This document shows positions 12,087 to 23,251 of a stretch of 64,000 nucleotides of DNA, in pieces. The notes beneath the pieces were generated by a model, which saw only the letters and a list, made by a program, of their open reading frames with translations, was not told where the DNA came from and did no database searches. Numbering within the stretch: the first letter of the stretch is position 1; each line of letters opens with the position of its first letter. The stretch comes from Voacanga thouarsii. Lineage: Eukaryota > Streptophyta > Magnoliopsida > Gentianales > Apocynaceae. The position numbers and the translations under genes were made by a program. The DNA is taken from the NCBI GenBank assembly GCA_026120185.1, contig JANUWF010001719.1, forward strand, positions 930,001 through 994,000, given 5' to 3'.

Positions 12087-12109
12087 ATATATATATATAT
12101 ATATATATC
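12087..12109. repeat. (AT)n microsatellite, right half
   Basis: This continues the tract broken by Copia-1 at 941. Its first five bases, atata, equal the last five before the left LTR, consistent with a TSD inside a simple repeat. Confidence 0.85.
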
Positions 12110-12342
12110 AAACAAATAAAAATAAATAAATAATATAAAAGATATCTCTTAAAACTAATAGATTTCAAATAAGAATAAATGAGTTAGTTATCAAAAAGTC
12201 TAAGACATAAGTTCAATACATAATACAACAATAGTTCAATGTCAAATATGAACAATTCAAATGTGCAGTTCTGGTATAATATCATCACCAAACTAACACA
12301 ATTAAAATCTAAAGTGTATAATCAATCATAGTCTGCATTAAC

Positions 12343-14859
12343 TTATGGTCTAAGTCTAATATCTTCACCAAAGAAGTCATATGTTCCATCATTTTCACCA
12401 TCAAATGAACCCAAATTTGATGACTCAGGCATGTTAGTTTCCATATCAATTTCTGCGCGATCTATTCAAATAAAGACCAAGTTAACATGATATAAAAGAA
12501 ATAACATAATACTATTTCTTTACAACTTAAAAATAAAACTCAGCAATAATTGGAATAACATAATTATTATAAATTAAATTTTTAGTAGCTTCCTCATCAA
12601 ACTCTGGTTTAGGATCTTCTTTCACCATCTAAAAATCAAGTTTGTCAATTGATTCATAATCAATAGGATCATATGACCTTTTCTTTTGATGAATCCTAGA
12701 AGCATTGATATCATTTTAAATTATTTAAACGTATGGTAATTAAAAGTTTCAAATATAACAAATGCTACTAATAGTAAAAGATTAAATTATTAATATTGAC
12801 ATATCTAGATTTCAAACACATGTTATAAGTCACATAAATATGATCACATAGTCCTTGATGCTCTATCCTATTCCTCCTTTTAGTGTGAATTAAATAAAAA
12901 AGACTCCAATTTCTTTCACATCTTGAAGAAGAAGCTGTTTAACTTAGGATGCGAATTATAATGTTTCTCAAAACATGAGCACTACCACCAAACAATCTCC
13001 ACCATTTATCTGCATGCATAGAATATTATCAACTAAATATTATAGTTTTCAAAAAGTTAAAATGTATAAGTATAACAAAGCAATTTACTAGGTGTAAGTA
13101 ATTTTGCTGCAGGCAAGCAAGATGGCCTAAAAAAGCTCTCTTTGCATTCCCTATACACTTGAATTTCTTTCATAGCTTTGATTGGATCATTGCAAATACT
13201 TTTTATGTCCAAAAGATCAAACAAACCTTGCATGACCCTATTCTTCTCAATAAATTTTTCATCATAAAAGAAAGTTGGATTTAAAAAGTAAACTGCAACA
13301 TGAATATTTCAATGCAAGTGCTTATCCCATCGAGCCTTAATGATTTCAGTGTAAGGATTGTATAAATTTTTTCTATTCCTGAACATCTCTTTGATACCTT
13401 TCTTGACCCTTTGCATGCCTTCATATACATATCCTAATGAAGGTTTTTCATCAAGCATCTACAATCCTCAACAATCTAATAAGAGGACCAGTAAGTTTCA
13501 CCATAATTTGACAATCTTGCCAAAATTTACTATCCAAGATAATAGCACTAGCAACTTTTCCATTGGCACTTCTTCCTAACTTGTGTCTAGTGAAGTGTTT
13601 GTCAATAGCTAATGCTTGCAAGTCTTCCTTATGGTTACAAATACTTTTCAAAGTAATGAAAATTGTAGCAAAACGGGTAACTTATGGACAAACTATTTCC
13701 TTCCAATTTGGCCTTTTTCTAAGCTAAGACAAATACTATATGATTGTATACAAAGATAGTAATCTTTGAAGCACAAGAAGCAAGGTTAGTTACATAAGGC
13801 AATGAAGCAATATCTTTCAAGATAACATGCAAACAATATGCTGTACAAGAAGATCAGAAAATATTTTCATACTTCTCATGAATTAACCTCCCAGCTGCTA
13901 CATAATTTGCTGCATTATCAGTCACTACATACACAATATTCACAGGCCCAACCCATTCAATAACATCCACAAATAAATTAAATAAAGTTTTTGCATCTTT
14001 CACCATATCACAAGCATCAACAGATTTAAAAAAAGTCATACCTGCAAGACAATATACCAAAAAATTGCTCAAAGTTCTTTATCTTTGATTAGTTCAACCA
14101 TCAGCCATAAGTGTACATCTAAATGCTTTCCAGTTACTTCGATAACTATAAACAAGAAGCTGGCACTTCTTTTTTACAATCTCCTAACAAGCTAACTCGT
14201 ATTTCATCATAAGATGGAGCTTTAAAGTTAGGTCTAATAACTGCAACAGCATCTAATGCAAGTTGGATATAAGGAGATTGAATTGCATTAAATAGAATAC
14301 AAGCATCATAGAACCATCTAGCAATTGCCATTTTAGCTTTTCTTACTGTTTCTTTGTTAGCAAAAACACTTTTTAGACTTGGTTGGGATCTTGGAGTTGT
14401 TCTTGACGCAAAAATCTTATCTACTTGTCCACTAGTTTTTCTCTTTCCTCTATCTTCAGTATATTATGCTTTAGTTGGTGGTGTAAACTCATGCACTTCC
14501 TACTTCCTCTGCTCTAGCTTCATCATAGTCATCACTATAATTAACTTTGGATTTATCTTTTTTTTTTTTTTTTGCTTCAATTGTTCCAAAAATGATAACA
14601 TTTGACATCTAATATCATAAGGAACTTTTTTACATGGAGCAATCTGTCCTTGTCTCCCTGCTAGATGTTGCTTCATTCTATGAGTTCCTTCTCCTTTAAA
14701 TTACTTCAAGCAAAAGAGATAAGTGTGCACTGGCTTTCCCTTTTCTTGGATTAGACTAATATATTCCCATGCCGAATCAATCTTTCCGCAACTAGAAGTT
14801 GAGGATTGTTTGTCATTAGATGCATTACTGTCCAATGCTTGATTATTAGAAGCTTTCAT
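12343..14859 (-). pseudogene. hAT transposase relic (BED finger, DUF659, hAT dimerisation)
   Basis: An ATG at 14859 starts a frame with DSAWEYISLI...GEGTHRMKQHLAG, a BED zinc-finger-like start whose first metal-binding Cys appears replaced by Tyr. Then come a Lys-rich run and a DUF659 domain (14331-13854) with FFKSVDACD.VKDA and VYVVTDNAANYVAAGRL. Further on, about 13450-13190 reads R..SLGYVYEGM and ARWDKHLH. The C-terminal hAT dimerisation segment (CERNW..F..IHTKRRNRIEHQ) lies at about 12930-12860. A separate terminal segment (12463-12343) encodes an acidic tail ending DIRLRP and a stop, after a splice-acceptor-like sequence. Internal stops and frame changes occur in every domain. The DUF659 and dimerisation matches are recognised by eye. 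Confidence 0.82.
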
Positions 14860-15715
14860 ACCTATTATGCCAAAAATATTTCAGCAACCAATAAAATTTC
14901 AGCAACAACAATCATCATAGATGGCCACTTAAACAATGCTCTAAATATTTCAGCAACCAATAACATACACTGAAGTAAGTCAAAAACCATGTAAATTTGA
15001 GACCATTGCCCCCAACTAACAACTATCATCATAGATGGCCACTTAAACAACCTCATCAACCATCTATACTATTAGACTTACAAATCAAATATCTAAACTT
15101 ACACAATAGCAATTGCAGTAAACCAATTTAAATCAATGTCATCAATTGATTGATTGAAAATAAACATAACCAATTTCGACTTTAGTTAAGAGAATCGCTG
15201 AATAACATGAGATACCTATATCTCCATTATAATCCATCAAAACTATCAAATAGTAATAGAAATTGCAAGATTGTAGCGAAAACAATTAAACAAAAAAAAA
15301 ACTAAAATGCAAGATTAAATAAAAATCTCTTCCTGGGAGTTAAAAAAAACAATTATTTAGCAGAAATAATTGTGCTCGGATTATGCAAAGCTAGCCAAAG
15401 AAGAGAAAGGGGAAAGCTGAAGTGGAAGAAGATAAATAAGAAGAGAAAGGAAAATTTTGAAGTGGAAGAAGAGAAAGAAGATGAGAAACTTGAAGATCGG
15501 CGGTGGCTTCGCATCTGAGAGAGACTGCAAGTGACATTGTGAGTGAGTAGAATTGGAATGGATTCTGATTCAGTGGAATTGGAATCCGATTTTTGGTTTC
15601 CTTTTTTTTTTAAGATACCAAAACGATGTCATTTTACACCAACCGGTGGAAGTGAAAACCGTAATCGGTTTAATGATTTGGTCGAGTTTTGACCCGCTCG
15701 CATGGTTTGACCAAA
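14860..15715 (-). other. 5' region of the hAT element
   Basis: Non-coding DNA between the transposase start and the solo LTR. An 83-bp stretch with repeated words occurs near 14870-15050: tttcagcaac and atcatagatggccacttaaacaa each appear twice. Near 15640-15715 the sequence turns GC-richer with ccggtgg/ccgtaatcggtt words like those at the hAT right end, from which it is separated only by the solo LTR. Confidence 0.6.
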
Positions 15716-17599
15716 TGATGCGTTCGGATTTGGGTATAAAAATCATATAAAAATAAGCATATTCCCAATCAAGTTAAATTAAAATGTTAACCACAAATTA
15801 CACATATGAGTAAGCGTACTCATCATTAACATAGCATAAAGTTCAAACGAGTGTCGATCCTCAAGGAACAAGTATACATTAATCACTTTTCTTTTATTAT
15901 TTAATCGACTTAATAAAGTAAAGAAGAAATAAAAAGGAAAATAAAATAAAATAAAATAAAAGAATATATACATGTCAATGATGGAGAATTATGTAACTTA
16001 AATCATTATTTTGACAAACATGATCCTAAAATACTTAATCATTATCATAACTAATTATTCTCTTGGCATCATGAAGGATTAAGATAGATCCACTTCTTTT
16101 TCAATACATGAAATCACTACCTTCTAGATAAATTAGAATAACTTGGTCTCATCTCAACTAACTCATCTAAAAGATGCATTAAACACAATCATCGATTAAA
16201 TTCTCTCGGTCTCGACAAATTTAAAATATGAAATTAACCAATGAATCATTGGTCTCGGCAGATATCAATTAACCTTTAATTACTTAGATCTCATCAATTA
16301 ACCCCCTTGGTCTCGACGAATTAATAGACAACAAATATGAAATTAATAAATTGCAACCACCATTAATCCCTTTGTTTTCACCGAGTTAATGGGAAGAGCT
16401 AATCAATTAATTTCGTAATAAGCACAAGTAATTAAATACCAAGAAAAATAATCAATTAATCAAAAGGTTAAATAACTCTAAAAATCATGAATATCTAAAA
16501 CAATATCAAATTACAATAAAACAATTAACATATCATTGTTCAAGAAAAAGAAAACAAAGTAAAAAGAAAGCACTCATAGATAAGCCTCATTCTTCTGCCT
16601 TAAATACCTTCTTGAACAACCTTCCTTGAACTATTTATCTTGAGAAAATATTAGTGATACACTCCAAAATAAATCTAAGTCTCTACATTGTTCACGCCCC
16701 TTTCTTAGGATAAATTGGCCTTTATTTATAGGCTCACAAAGTTTCTAAAAGAATCCTAAGAAAAGAAGAAGTAATTACTTACAAATAATCCAAAACCAAA
16801 AAGGATTAGTAATTGCTAAAATAAAAACCTAAATAAAAACTAAATACTTCCACCGTCTTTGACTTTTGTGAAATTGAGAATTTGATTTGGACTTTTGTCT
16901 TATTATGCTAGAAACTTTTAATTGATGTTGAATTGAAGTTGTTTGAAACCGGCTTCCAATTCGAGCCGTGCACACCACCGAATTGCTGCTTCCTTTTTCT
17001 TTGTGGTGTCGGCTCAATTAAGCCGCACTTTCCTTGCCTTGCTGATTGCTGACTGAGTTGCTTTCTTTTTCCTTCTTTCTTTGTTGTCAGCTCGCTTAGC
17101 CACCGAAATACACTTCCTTTAGCTTTTCTTTCTTCTTCTTTTCTTTCCTTTCTCCTTTTTAGCCACTTTTGTTAACTTTTCCCTTACCTTAGCCCCACCA
17201 AAATTGTTTCTTTCTTTTCTGTTGCTTTTGCTGTCTGAAATTCCTTTGATGTTTCTTTTATTAGCTGTCGGCTCAATTGAGCCATGAAGTTGAAGAAAAT
17301 TTCCTTTTCCTCTATTCCAATTCCAATTTGCGTCCTCTATTCTCCTTTATTTCTTTGCTTTTTCTTTGTTCTTCCAGTGGCAGACCGGCGTCGTCTGTCC
17401 TTTCTTGGGCTGGCGCTACCTCTGTTCTGTTTTGTGATATTTTTATCTTATTTTATCCCTAAAATCTGAAATAATGTACAAAATATCTTTTCAAGGATAA
17501 AATCTCAAATATAAAGGAATATGATCAGTTATTGAACAAAATGTATTACAAAATAACCCCAAATAACTAAAAAATATATGACTAATTTAGACCGTATCA
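15716..17599 (-). mobile_element. Solo LTR (family shared with 48484-49909) inserted in the hAT 5' end
   Basis: The sequence runs TGATGCGTTC...CCGTATCA and is flanked by a perfect 5-bp TSD, CCAAA (15711-15715 and 17600-17604). Read on the minus strand it begins TGATACGGTCTAAATTAG and aligns with the plus-strand copy at 48484. Shared blocks include the CTTGAAAAGATATTTTG segment and the GATG..GTA..CTTACTCATATGTG end. No internal region, PBS or coding sequence is attached. The style of the 3' end (a 'cgataC..' block then a GCATCA terminus) recalls LTRs of Tat/Athila-type Gypsy elements, but I cannot assign the lineage. A short open frame at 17277-17469 is not a gene. Confidence 0.87.
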
Positions 17600-17690
17600 C
17601 CAAATTTGTTGCAGTCGATTTTCTTCTTCAAGTCGGATCGGACCAGCGGCCGGTTCTCGGTCTGACCGGTTGAACCGATCGGTCTGATCC

Positions 17691-17719
17691 GATTCGAGTT
17701 CTAGAACTATGATTTTTTG
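17691..17719. repeat. Right end of the hAT element: terminal inverted repeat plus TSD
   Basis: The element ends at 17711 (tagaactatg). 17712-17719 attttttg is the second copy of the 8-bp TSD found at 769-776, with one difference. Just inside, 17640-17690 has several ccggtt/aaccg words. Confidence 0.75.
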
Positions 17720-18800
17720 TTAATTTTTGTAACATTTCGAGTTGGCTCATTTCCTAGAACTATTATATAACAAAATCCTGAGAGACTAGTCAACTAACAG
17801 ATTTAGAGTTATATAATTTTATAACCTCAAATTATCTAATAATTTGTGTACGAAAGTAAAAAATATAAATTATATATATATATATATATATAATTAAAAT
17901 GAGAGAGAAATAATAATATAGTACAAGAACTACAATGGTTCAAAACTAAACACATAGCCAGAATAGATCTAACAAAAAATAAAATCTTGATTTATTGGGA
18001 AATTGTTTTCCTTTTTTTTTTAAATTTAGGCAGTAAATTGTTATATAGTTTCCATGCAGGGAAGAAGTGAGATTCTATTAATGAATGTCTGATAATGCTT
18101 ATGGGTTAGTAACTTATGATGGTCTCTATGAACTTGTAAGAAAATGCTAATTGAAACTTAGACCTCAACTAAGAGACTATTCCATACTACGTGTGGGGAT
18201 CTTGCCCGATGATTAAATAAAGGATCATCTAAACTAATCATTTATAAGTGTATGATTCACACGCAAATCAAGCTAAGCTTAAACTAAAAATGTGAGAACA
18301 AAATTAATATAGACAATAACAGTAACAAACTAAGCCTTAGTTCTAAAATTAATATAGACATCGGCCAATACATGAATAAGATATGGTAATTATGAAAGGA
18401 GAAATAAATATTCACTCTTGCAAACCTTGATAGGGATTACTTTTTCATTAGTGGACATATTTTGCCTTCATATGATCGAAACTCTCTCAGTAGTAGTTGA
18501 GATTTCAAACAAACAAAAAGTGATAATGAAGAAAAGAATACAATAATATGCAACAGATATCTCTAAATATAGAGACGTAAAAAATTTATTGAAAAAAAGG
18601 AATCTAATGAAAAATATCTACAGTTTCTTTCATCATAAAGTTCCTACTTTCTACAAAAAAGAAAAAAAAAAGAATAATTCCTGATCAATTGGTGTCTCCA
18701 TTTAACTCTCATTAACTGCTCATGTCTCTAAATAATTTATACAAAAAAAATAGAAAACACTCACAAATATCATATAATAATAAGAAACTCTCATAATAAT
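17720..18800. other. Unassigned DNA downstream of the PEPCK pseudogene
   Basis: About 1.1 kb of AT-rich sequence with a TA-dinucleotide run at 17873-17892 and no convincing coding stretch. It should be 3' flanking DNA of the PEPCK locus. A 47-bp stretch (18240-18286) resembles 47325-47371 on the other side of the locus, at roughly 85% by eye. Confidence 0.55.
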
Positions 18801-19764
18801 TTATTCAATATTATTCCAAAGATTGTCATCCTTTCCAATCTTGTGATTCACAAATACTTCAAAATTCTTCTTGAAAGGACCAGCCAACTTCAACAGTGTG
18901 TCATCATAGGCTTTCTTATCACACCACTGTAGCTACTAGTGAAGACTATTAGTAAAACATGGCGAAGTAATGGACAGTAGCTTTGCAGTTCATATGCAAT
19001 TAGGAGATTAAGAAGATTTGATTACTAATAGTGTTTGTAGGATCTAGAATGGCTGCACGTACAGTACTCCCAATCTCTTCTGGAATTTCAAGCCCAAAAA
19101 TTCAGGTACAGATTGTATTTTATCAATGATTTTCAGAGTATAAACTTACTTGATAGGACTGCCTATATGAAATATAGAAGACTTACCAACTAGCATATCA
19201 GATATAAGAAAAAGATGATCCTACAAACTAGTACAACTGCTTATTCCTTACCTTCCACCTGACCAGCCAGTGTTAACCAACCATCTGTTTGCTCCATGCT
19301 TATGCATTTTTGCAGCTAACATGGTAGCATGCTTGGTAGGATGCAACATTACAAATGCTGCACTAAAGCATGCTGATAATGTAGCTTGAGGTTCTTTTTT
19401 GCCATTCTCTGTGCTTGCAACCTATATACATATAATATATCTCAATACATAGAACTTTGATTTTCAGAAGAAATCAAAAGAAAGGAAGAAAGAAATGAAA
19501 ATAGAAGCTCCTCTATTCTTAAGAAGAACATAATGAACATGCTTCAACTAGGTTAAATAATAGTTTAAAAGATGCATAATATACCAGAGCAGTGTATCCA
19601 CTGATGAAATGGTACATAGTCTGTGTCAAGCTTAACTTGCTCACTGGTTGAAGAACACCAAAAGCATCACAAGCCAAGAGTATAACATTCTTTGGATGGG
19701 GGCTCACACATAGAATTTTTGCATTTGGAATGTATCGATAGGGTAGGTTACACAAGTGTTTTCT
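18801..19764 (-). pseudogene. Phosphoenolpyruvate carboxykinase (ATP) 3' exons, broken
   Basis: Four exon-like blocks on the minus strand match the C-terminal half of plant ATP-dependent PEPCK (oxaloacetate + ATP to PEP + CO2, a cytosolic gluconeogenic enzyme). 19764-19585 reads YIPNAKI...[16 protein letters not shown] and [17 protein letters not shown]. 19421-19252 reads VASTENG, then MLHPTKH and NTGWSGG. 19162-19030 reads KIIDKIQS and GLEIPEEIG. 18926-18801 reads [18 protein letters not shown] and a stop. Splice-like GT/AG borders separate most blocks. Defects are a one-base loss before YIPNAK, an in-frame stop and a short deletion in block three, a donor that looks changed from GT to AT after it, and an atypical short C-terminus. 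The N-terminal half and the ATP-binding P-loop exon were not found in the window. Confidence 0.88.
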
Positions 19765-22700
19765 TGTGATACCCCACCTAAAACCACCATTAGGCAAGGG
19801 AGGGGTTATGCATTGCATTGCATGGCATGTATGAAGTGTTTTGAGTGATGGTAAAGCTTGCATATGAGTAATATGATAATTGTAAATGATTTATTTGTGT
19901 GTGTTTTCATTTGGAGTTGACTTAACTGATGTGTTGTGGCAGACTTAAAGTTAAGGGAAGGCTTTATTTAGTTGCATAAAGTTTAGTGTAGTAGGATATA
20001 TTGAGTAGGAGGAGTTAAAGTTAATAATACTTCTGTGTAGAAATTTGCATAAGGATTAATGTGGTTTAGTGATTAAGTCTTTGGGCTTATTTTGTAGCAA
20101 CCAGTGTTCAAAACTCAGCTTGCCTTAGATGGACCTTAATTTTTCTTTTTTCCCCACCTTGGCCGCAACTATCCTAGGGTAGCCGCCCTTTCTACTGATT
20201 CTTTTTCTAGAATTTAACCTAGCAAATCTTTTAAAAGATTTTAGGATAAAAGTTGAATTTTATTTCACCAAAATTTTCATTAGATATATCTTTAAGGGCT
20301 CATGTATTTAAAGTTTGGAAAATAACCCATTGATTACCATAAATATCTTTTAAATGAATATTCGAATTATTAAAATATGAATTTTGAAACTACTATTTTT
20401 ATTAAAACACTTGTACATTTTAGATAGAAAAACAAAAAAACTAAACCTAGAGTGCCGCCATTATGGGGAGGAAAACCCCTACTTTTAACCATAAAAATTT
20501 AAATTATCTTCTTCCTATTTATCTAGTATTAATAATAAATTAGGTGTAAACTCCAACTTTATTTAACCCTGGGAGCTGCCACACTCTATGGTTTGCATCA
20601 ACTATATTTTCTTCATGGATAGCAAAAATTATCTCTGCTTAAACTAGATTTTTGGCTTCATTATTTATCAAATAAAAGACCTACTTTTATCAAATAATCT
20701 TCAGTAGGAACTTAACCCTCGTGCCGCCACCTTTAGGGTTTATTCCCTGAAATCTCTCATTCTCGATAGCTAAAATCTAATCACATCTAAGCAGAATTTT
20801 ATTTTTATGCAAGCAAGTTAGGGTTTCCTTTCCCTTCTTTTCTCCTTAGCTTCAGCCACACTAGGGCCTCCTTGTATTCATCTCTCTTGGCACGATTGCT
20901 GAATACATTCAACAATTATTTTCAGGCAGCAAAACTAACACATCGCGCAAAACACGCCAGCACTTTAATCCTCTCAAAGAAACCATCTTTCTCTCATTCT
21001 TCTGGCCAAAATCGAGACTTCCCATTTCTTCATTACCACATGACTAATCCATTGTTCACCAAAACCGAAATAGCTAACCCCTACACCAGAGTTTTGACCT
21101 CCCCTCACCCTACACCAACCAAAACCTTAGCATCCTCGGCTTTCATTATTCTCTTAACCGGGATACTTAAGGAGGCAGCCATTGCTCTTGGATTCTCTTC
21201 TCTCTTACACAATCTCTCAAGGTAAGCTACTTACTCTACCTTCATTCCTCTCCTCTTAAAGGGTAAGTTTCTCCATTCTTTACTCTTTTTTGACCAAAAT
21301 ATAGAAGGGCTAATCTCCTTCCTTTTTCCCTTTTTCCAAACCTTGTCTTGGTGGGATTTAAGCATCTTGGATCAGGGCTTGCAACCCAACAAGGTAAGTT
21401 GTGACCTTTCGATTCTTAAATAGATGATCATGTGGTTTCTGGCTAAAAGGTTGATCATTTTGTTTGATGATATGGGAATTGATGAAGGAGATAAGCAATG
21501 TGGCATTTTCTATGAATATTGTGTGTTAAGAATGTGGTCTGATTATATACATTCATGATTGTGCTAAGAGGTGTGATTTAGATGTTAGTTTTACGAGAAT
21601 ATGTTTAGACATGATATATGCTTGTTAAGTAATTGATTTAAGCACTCCGTTGAGTTTTAATACATGCCTAGGGTAGATTTGGGTCTAACTATTAATAAAG
21701 GTGTTATTGTTACTATAGTACTCTAAGCATGTTATAAGGGTATTCTTGGGATGATATTGATGACTCAAAAATACTTAGGTTGTTCAGGGATGTCCAAGCA
21801 AGAATTAAAAGTTTGATGAGGGAAAAGTCTCTATGTGTTGCCATTATGTTTAGATATAAGATTATGCATGCATTATAGTGACTTTGGTTGAATAGCATTT
21901 AATTGGCCTTTTGTAATATATTTTAGATAAGGTTGCGTTTTAGTTTTTGAAGTTGATTCTGTGCAGCAATTTGAGAAGAGTTATCAAGTAAGTGGAAACA
22001 TGGGTTTGGAATTAAACTGTTTAGCATGGCTAGTTTTTCTTTTTTTCTTTTTTTCCCCCTTCTAACTCCAACTCACACACCACCTCTTGTAACCAAAAGT
22101 CTTTAAAGCAACCCACGACACTTTTACTCAGAATGCTTTAACCAAAGTATACCCAACCATGTTAGCACTACTTCAACTTCTATATGCCACTAATGTGTTT
22201 TCTTGAGGTAATGACCATTGAGTACTTAATAAGGATATGCTACTAACACTAGCCTAAGAAGTACCAAGCTAGCTTTTAGGTAGGCAGCTACCTCCCGGAG
22301 TCAGGCCGATCCGAGTTAGCAAATTAGTTCTAAGTGGGACTGAATCTCCCAGAGTAAACAACCAGTAAGTTATAGGAGTTGGGAGATGAAGGAGTATCTC
22401 ACCTAATAGGCTAATCGCCCACAATACTGTGATGCAAGGTTTTATAGTACAGGGTCATGATGTAGAATTTTATGACTCGGGCTATGATGCAGGGTTTTAT
22501 AACCCGCCTCTTGAGTGGTTAGACTTTTTTTTAGCTAAAGTTTAATTATTGGGAATGCAAATCGAAACCACCGCTCTTGTATTTAAAACTGTTGAATTTG
22601 CTTGCAATTGCATTTTCAGTTTTCCAAGTTGCATATCACGAAATTATTTCAAATATTCACCCTCACCCATACAGAACTTACTAGGAATTTATTTCTCACA

Positions 22701-22960
22701 ATGTTTATGCATGTTTTCAGGTAGTGCTTATAATTGATGAGGCCAGATTGCCTGGAGATTCAAAGCTTGAGTTTTTATTTCTATTGTAATATTTAAAGGC
22801 TATGTTAAGTTGTTTAAGTTTGAGAATTGTATAAGTTTCTATTGAGTTGTAAGACTTTGAGGTCCTATTAAGATTTTACATAATTATAAAGACTCTTCGT
22901 TTTTTGGACGAAGCGACATCCCCACCCCTTTAGGGGTACATGCATAGTCAGGGTGTTACA
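19765..22960 (+). mobile_element. 3.2-kb solo LTR inserted at the start of a PEPCK exon
   Basis: It begins TGTGATACCCCACC and ends GGGTGTTACA, and is flanked by a perfect TSD, TTTCT (19760-19764 and 22961-22965). Ends of this style match the Gypsy LTRs in this window (TGTGAAACC...GGTGTTACA on their sense strand), so it probably belongs to a related chromovirus family. It also has an 'agctacctcccggagtc' block (about 22285) reminiscent of the 'gatcggcctaccggg' block in the 4.2-kb LTRs. The 117-codon open frame at 20872-21225 has no recognisable similarity and I do not treat it as a gene. Confidence 0.88.
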
Positions 22961-22965
22961 TTTCT

Positions 22966-23251
22966 GCACAAGAAAATAAAAGGATAATTAACATCTTCTA
23001 AATTTTTACATGTCCTAGTGTCATCTAAATAATGATTATTCATCTCATCAGTGATCTCTATGTGTGTGTGTGTGTAAGGGGGTGTGTGTGTCCCTCGTGA
23101 ATGACAAATGACTCAGGCTCCTATATACATGACTAATCTATTTTTGGAAGCTAATCGTTTTCTTTTTTAGCCTAAAATTGTTTCTCCTAAGTAGAATTAA
23201 AATGCCAAACCTTCTTCAACATGTTTGATGTAACCCATTTGATACCTTTTC
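22966..23251 (-). other. Remaining PEPCK intron, with a (GT)n run
   Basis: Minus-strand TTTTCTTGTGCAG at the left border is a good splice acceptor joining the first PEPCK block across the TTTCT TSD. The rest is non-coding, with GT repeats at 23061-23092. The intron is cut at 23251 by SIRE-1. Its continuation should lie from 47060 on, where I saw no further PEPCK exon. Confidence 0.65.

Larger units (their letters stand above)
777..17711 (-). mobile_element. hAT-superfamily DNA transposon, interrupted by a Copia element and a solo LTR
   Basis: The call rests on an 8-bp TSD, short imperfect inverted termini, and a minus-strand transposase relic with BED-finger, DUF659 and hAT-dimerisation sequence (12343-14859). 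Subterminal stretches rich in AACCGGTT-like words occur at both ends (about 780-870 and 17640-17700), as is usual for transposase-binding regions of hAT elements. Removing the Copia element (942-12086, plus one copy of its TSD) and the solo LTR (15716-17599, plus TSD) leaves about 3.9 kb, a normal autonomous hAT length. The transposase is broken, so this copy is dead unless supplied in trans. Confidence 0.8.

Noticed and set aside
12087..12109. Treating atata/atata as a proven TSD of Copia-1
   Set aside because: Inside an (AT)n tract any break gives the same pentamer. Copia-1 integrity rests on LTR, PBS and PPT instead.
20872..21225. 117-codon plus-strand frame
   Set aside because: It lies inside the 3.2-kb solo LTR with no recognisable similarity.
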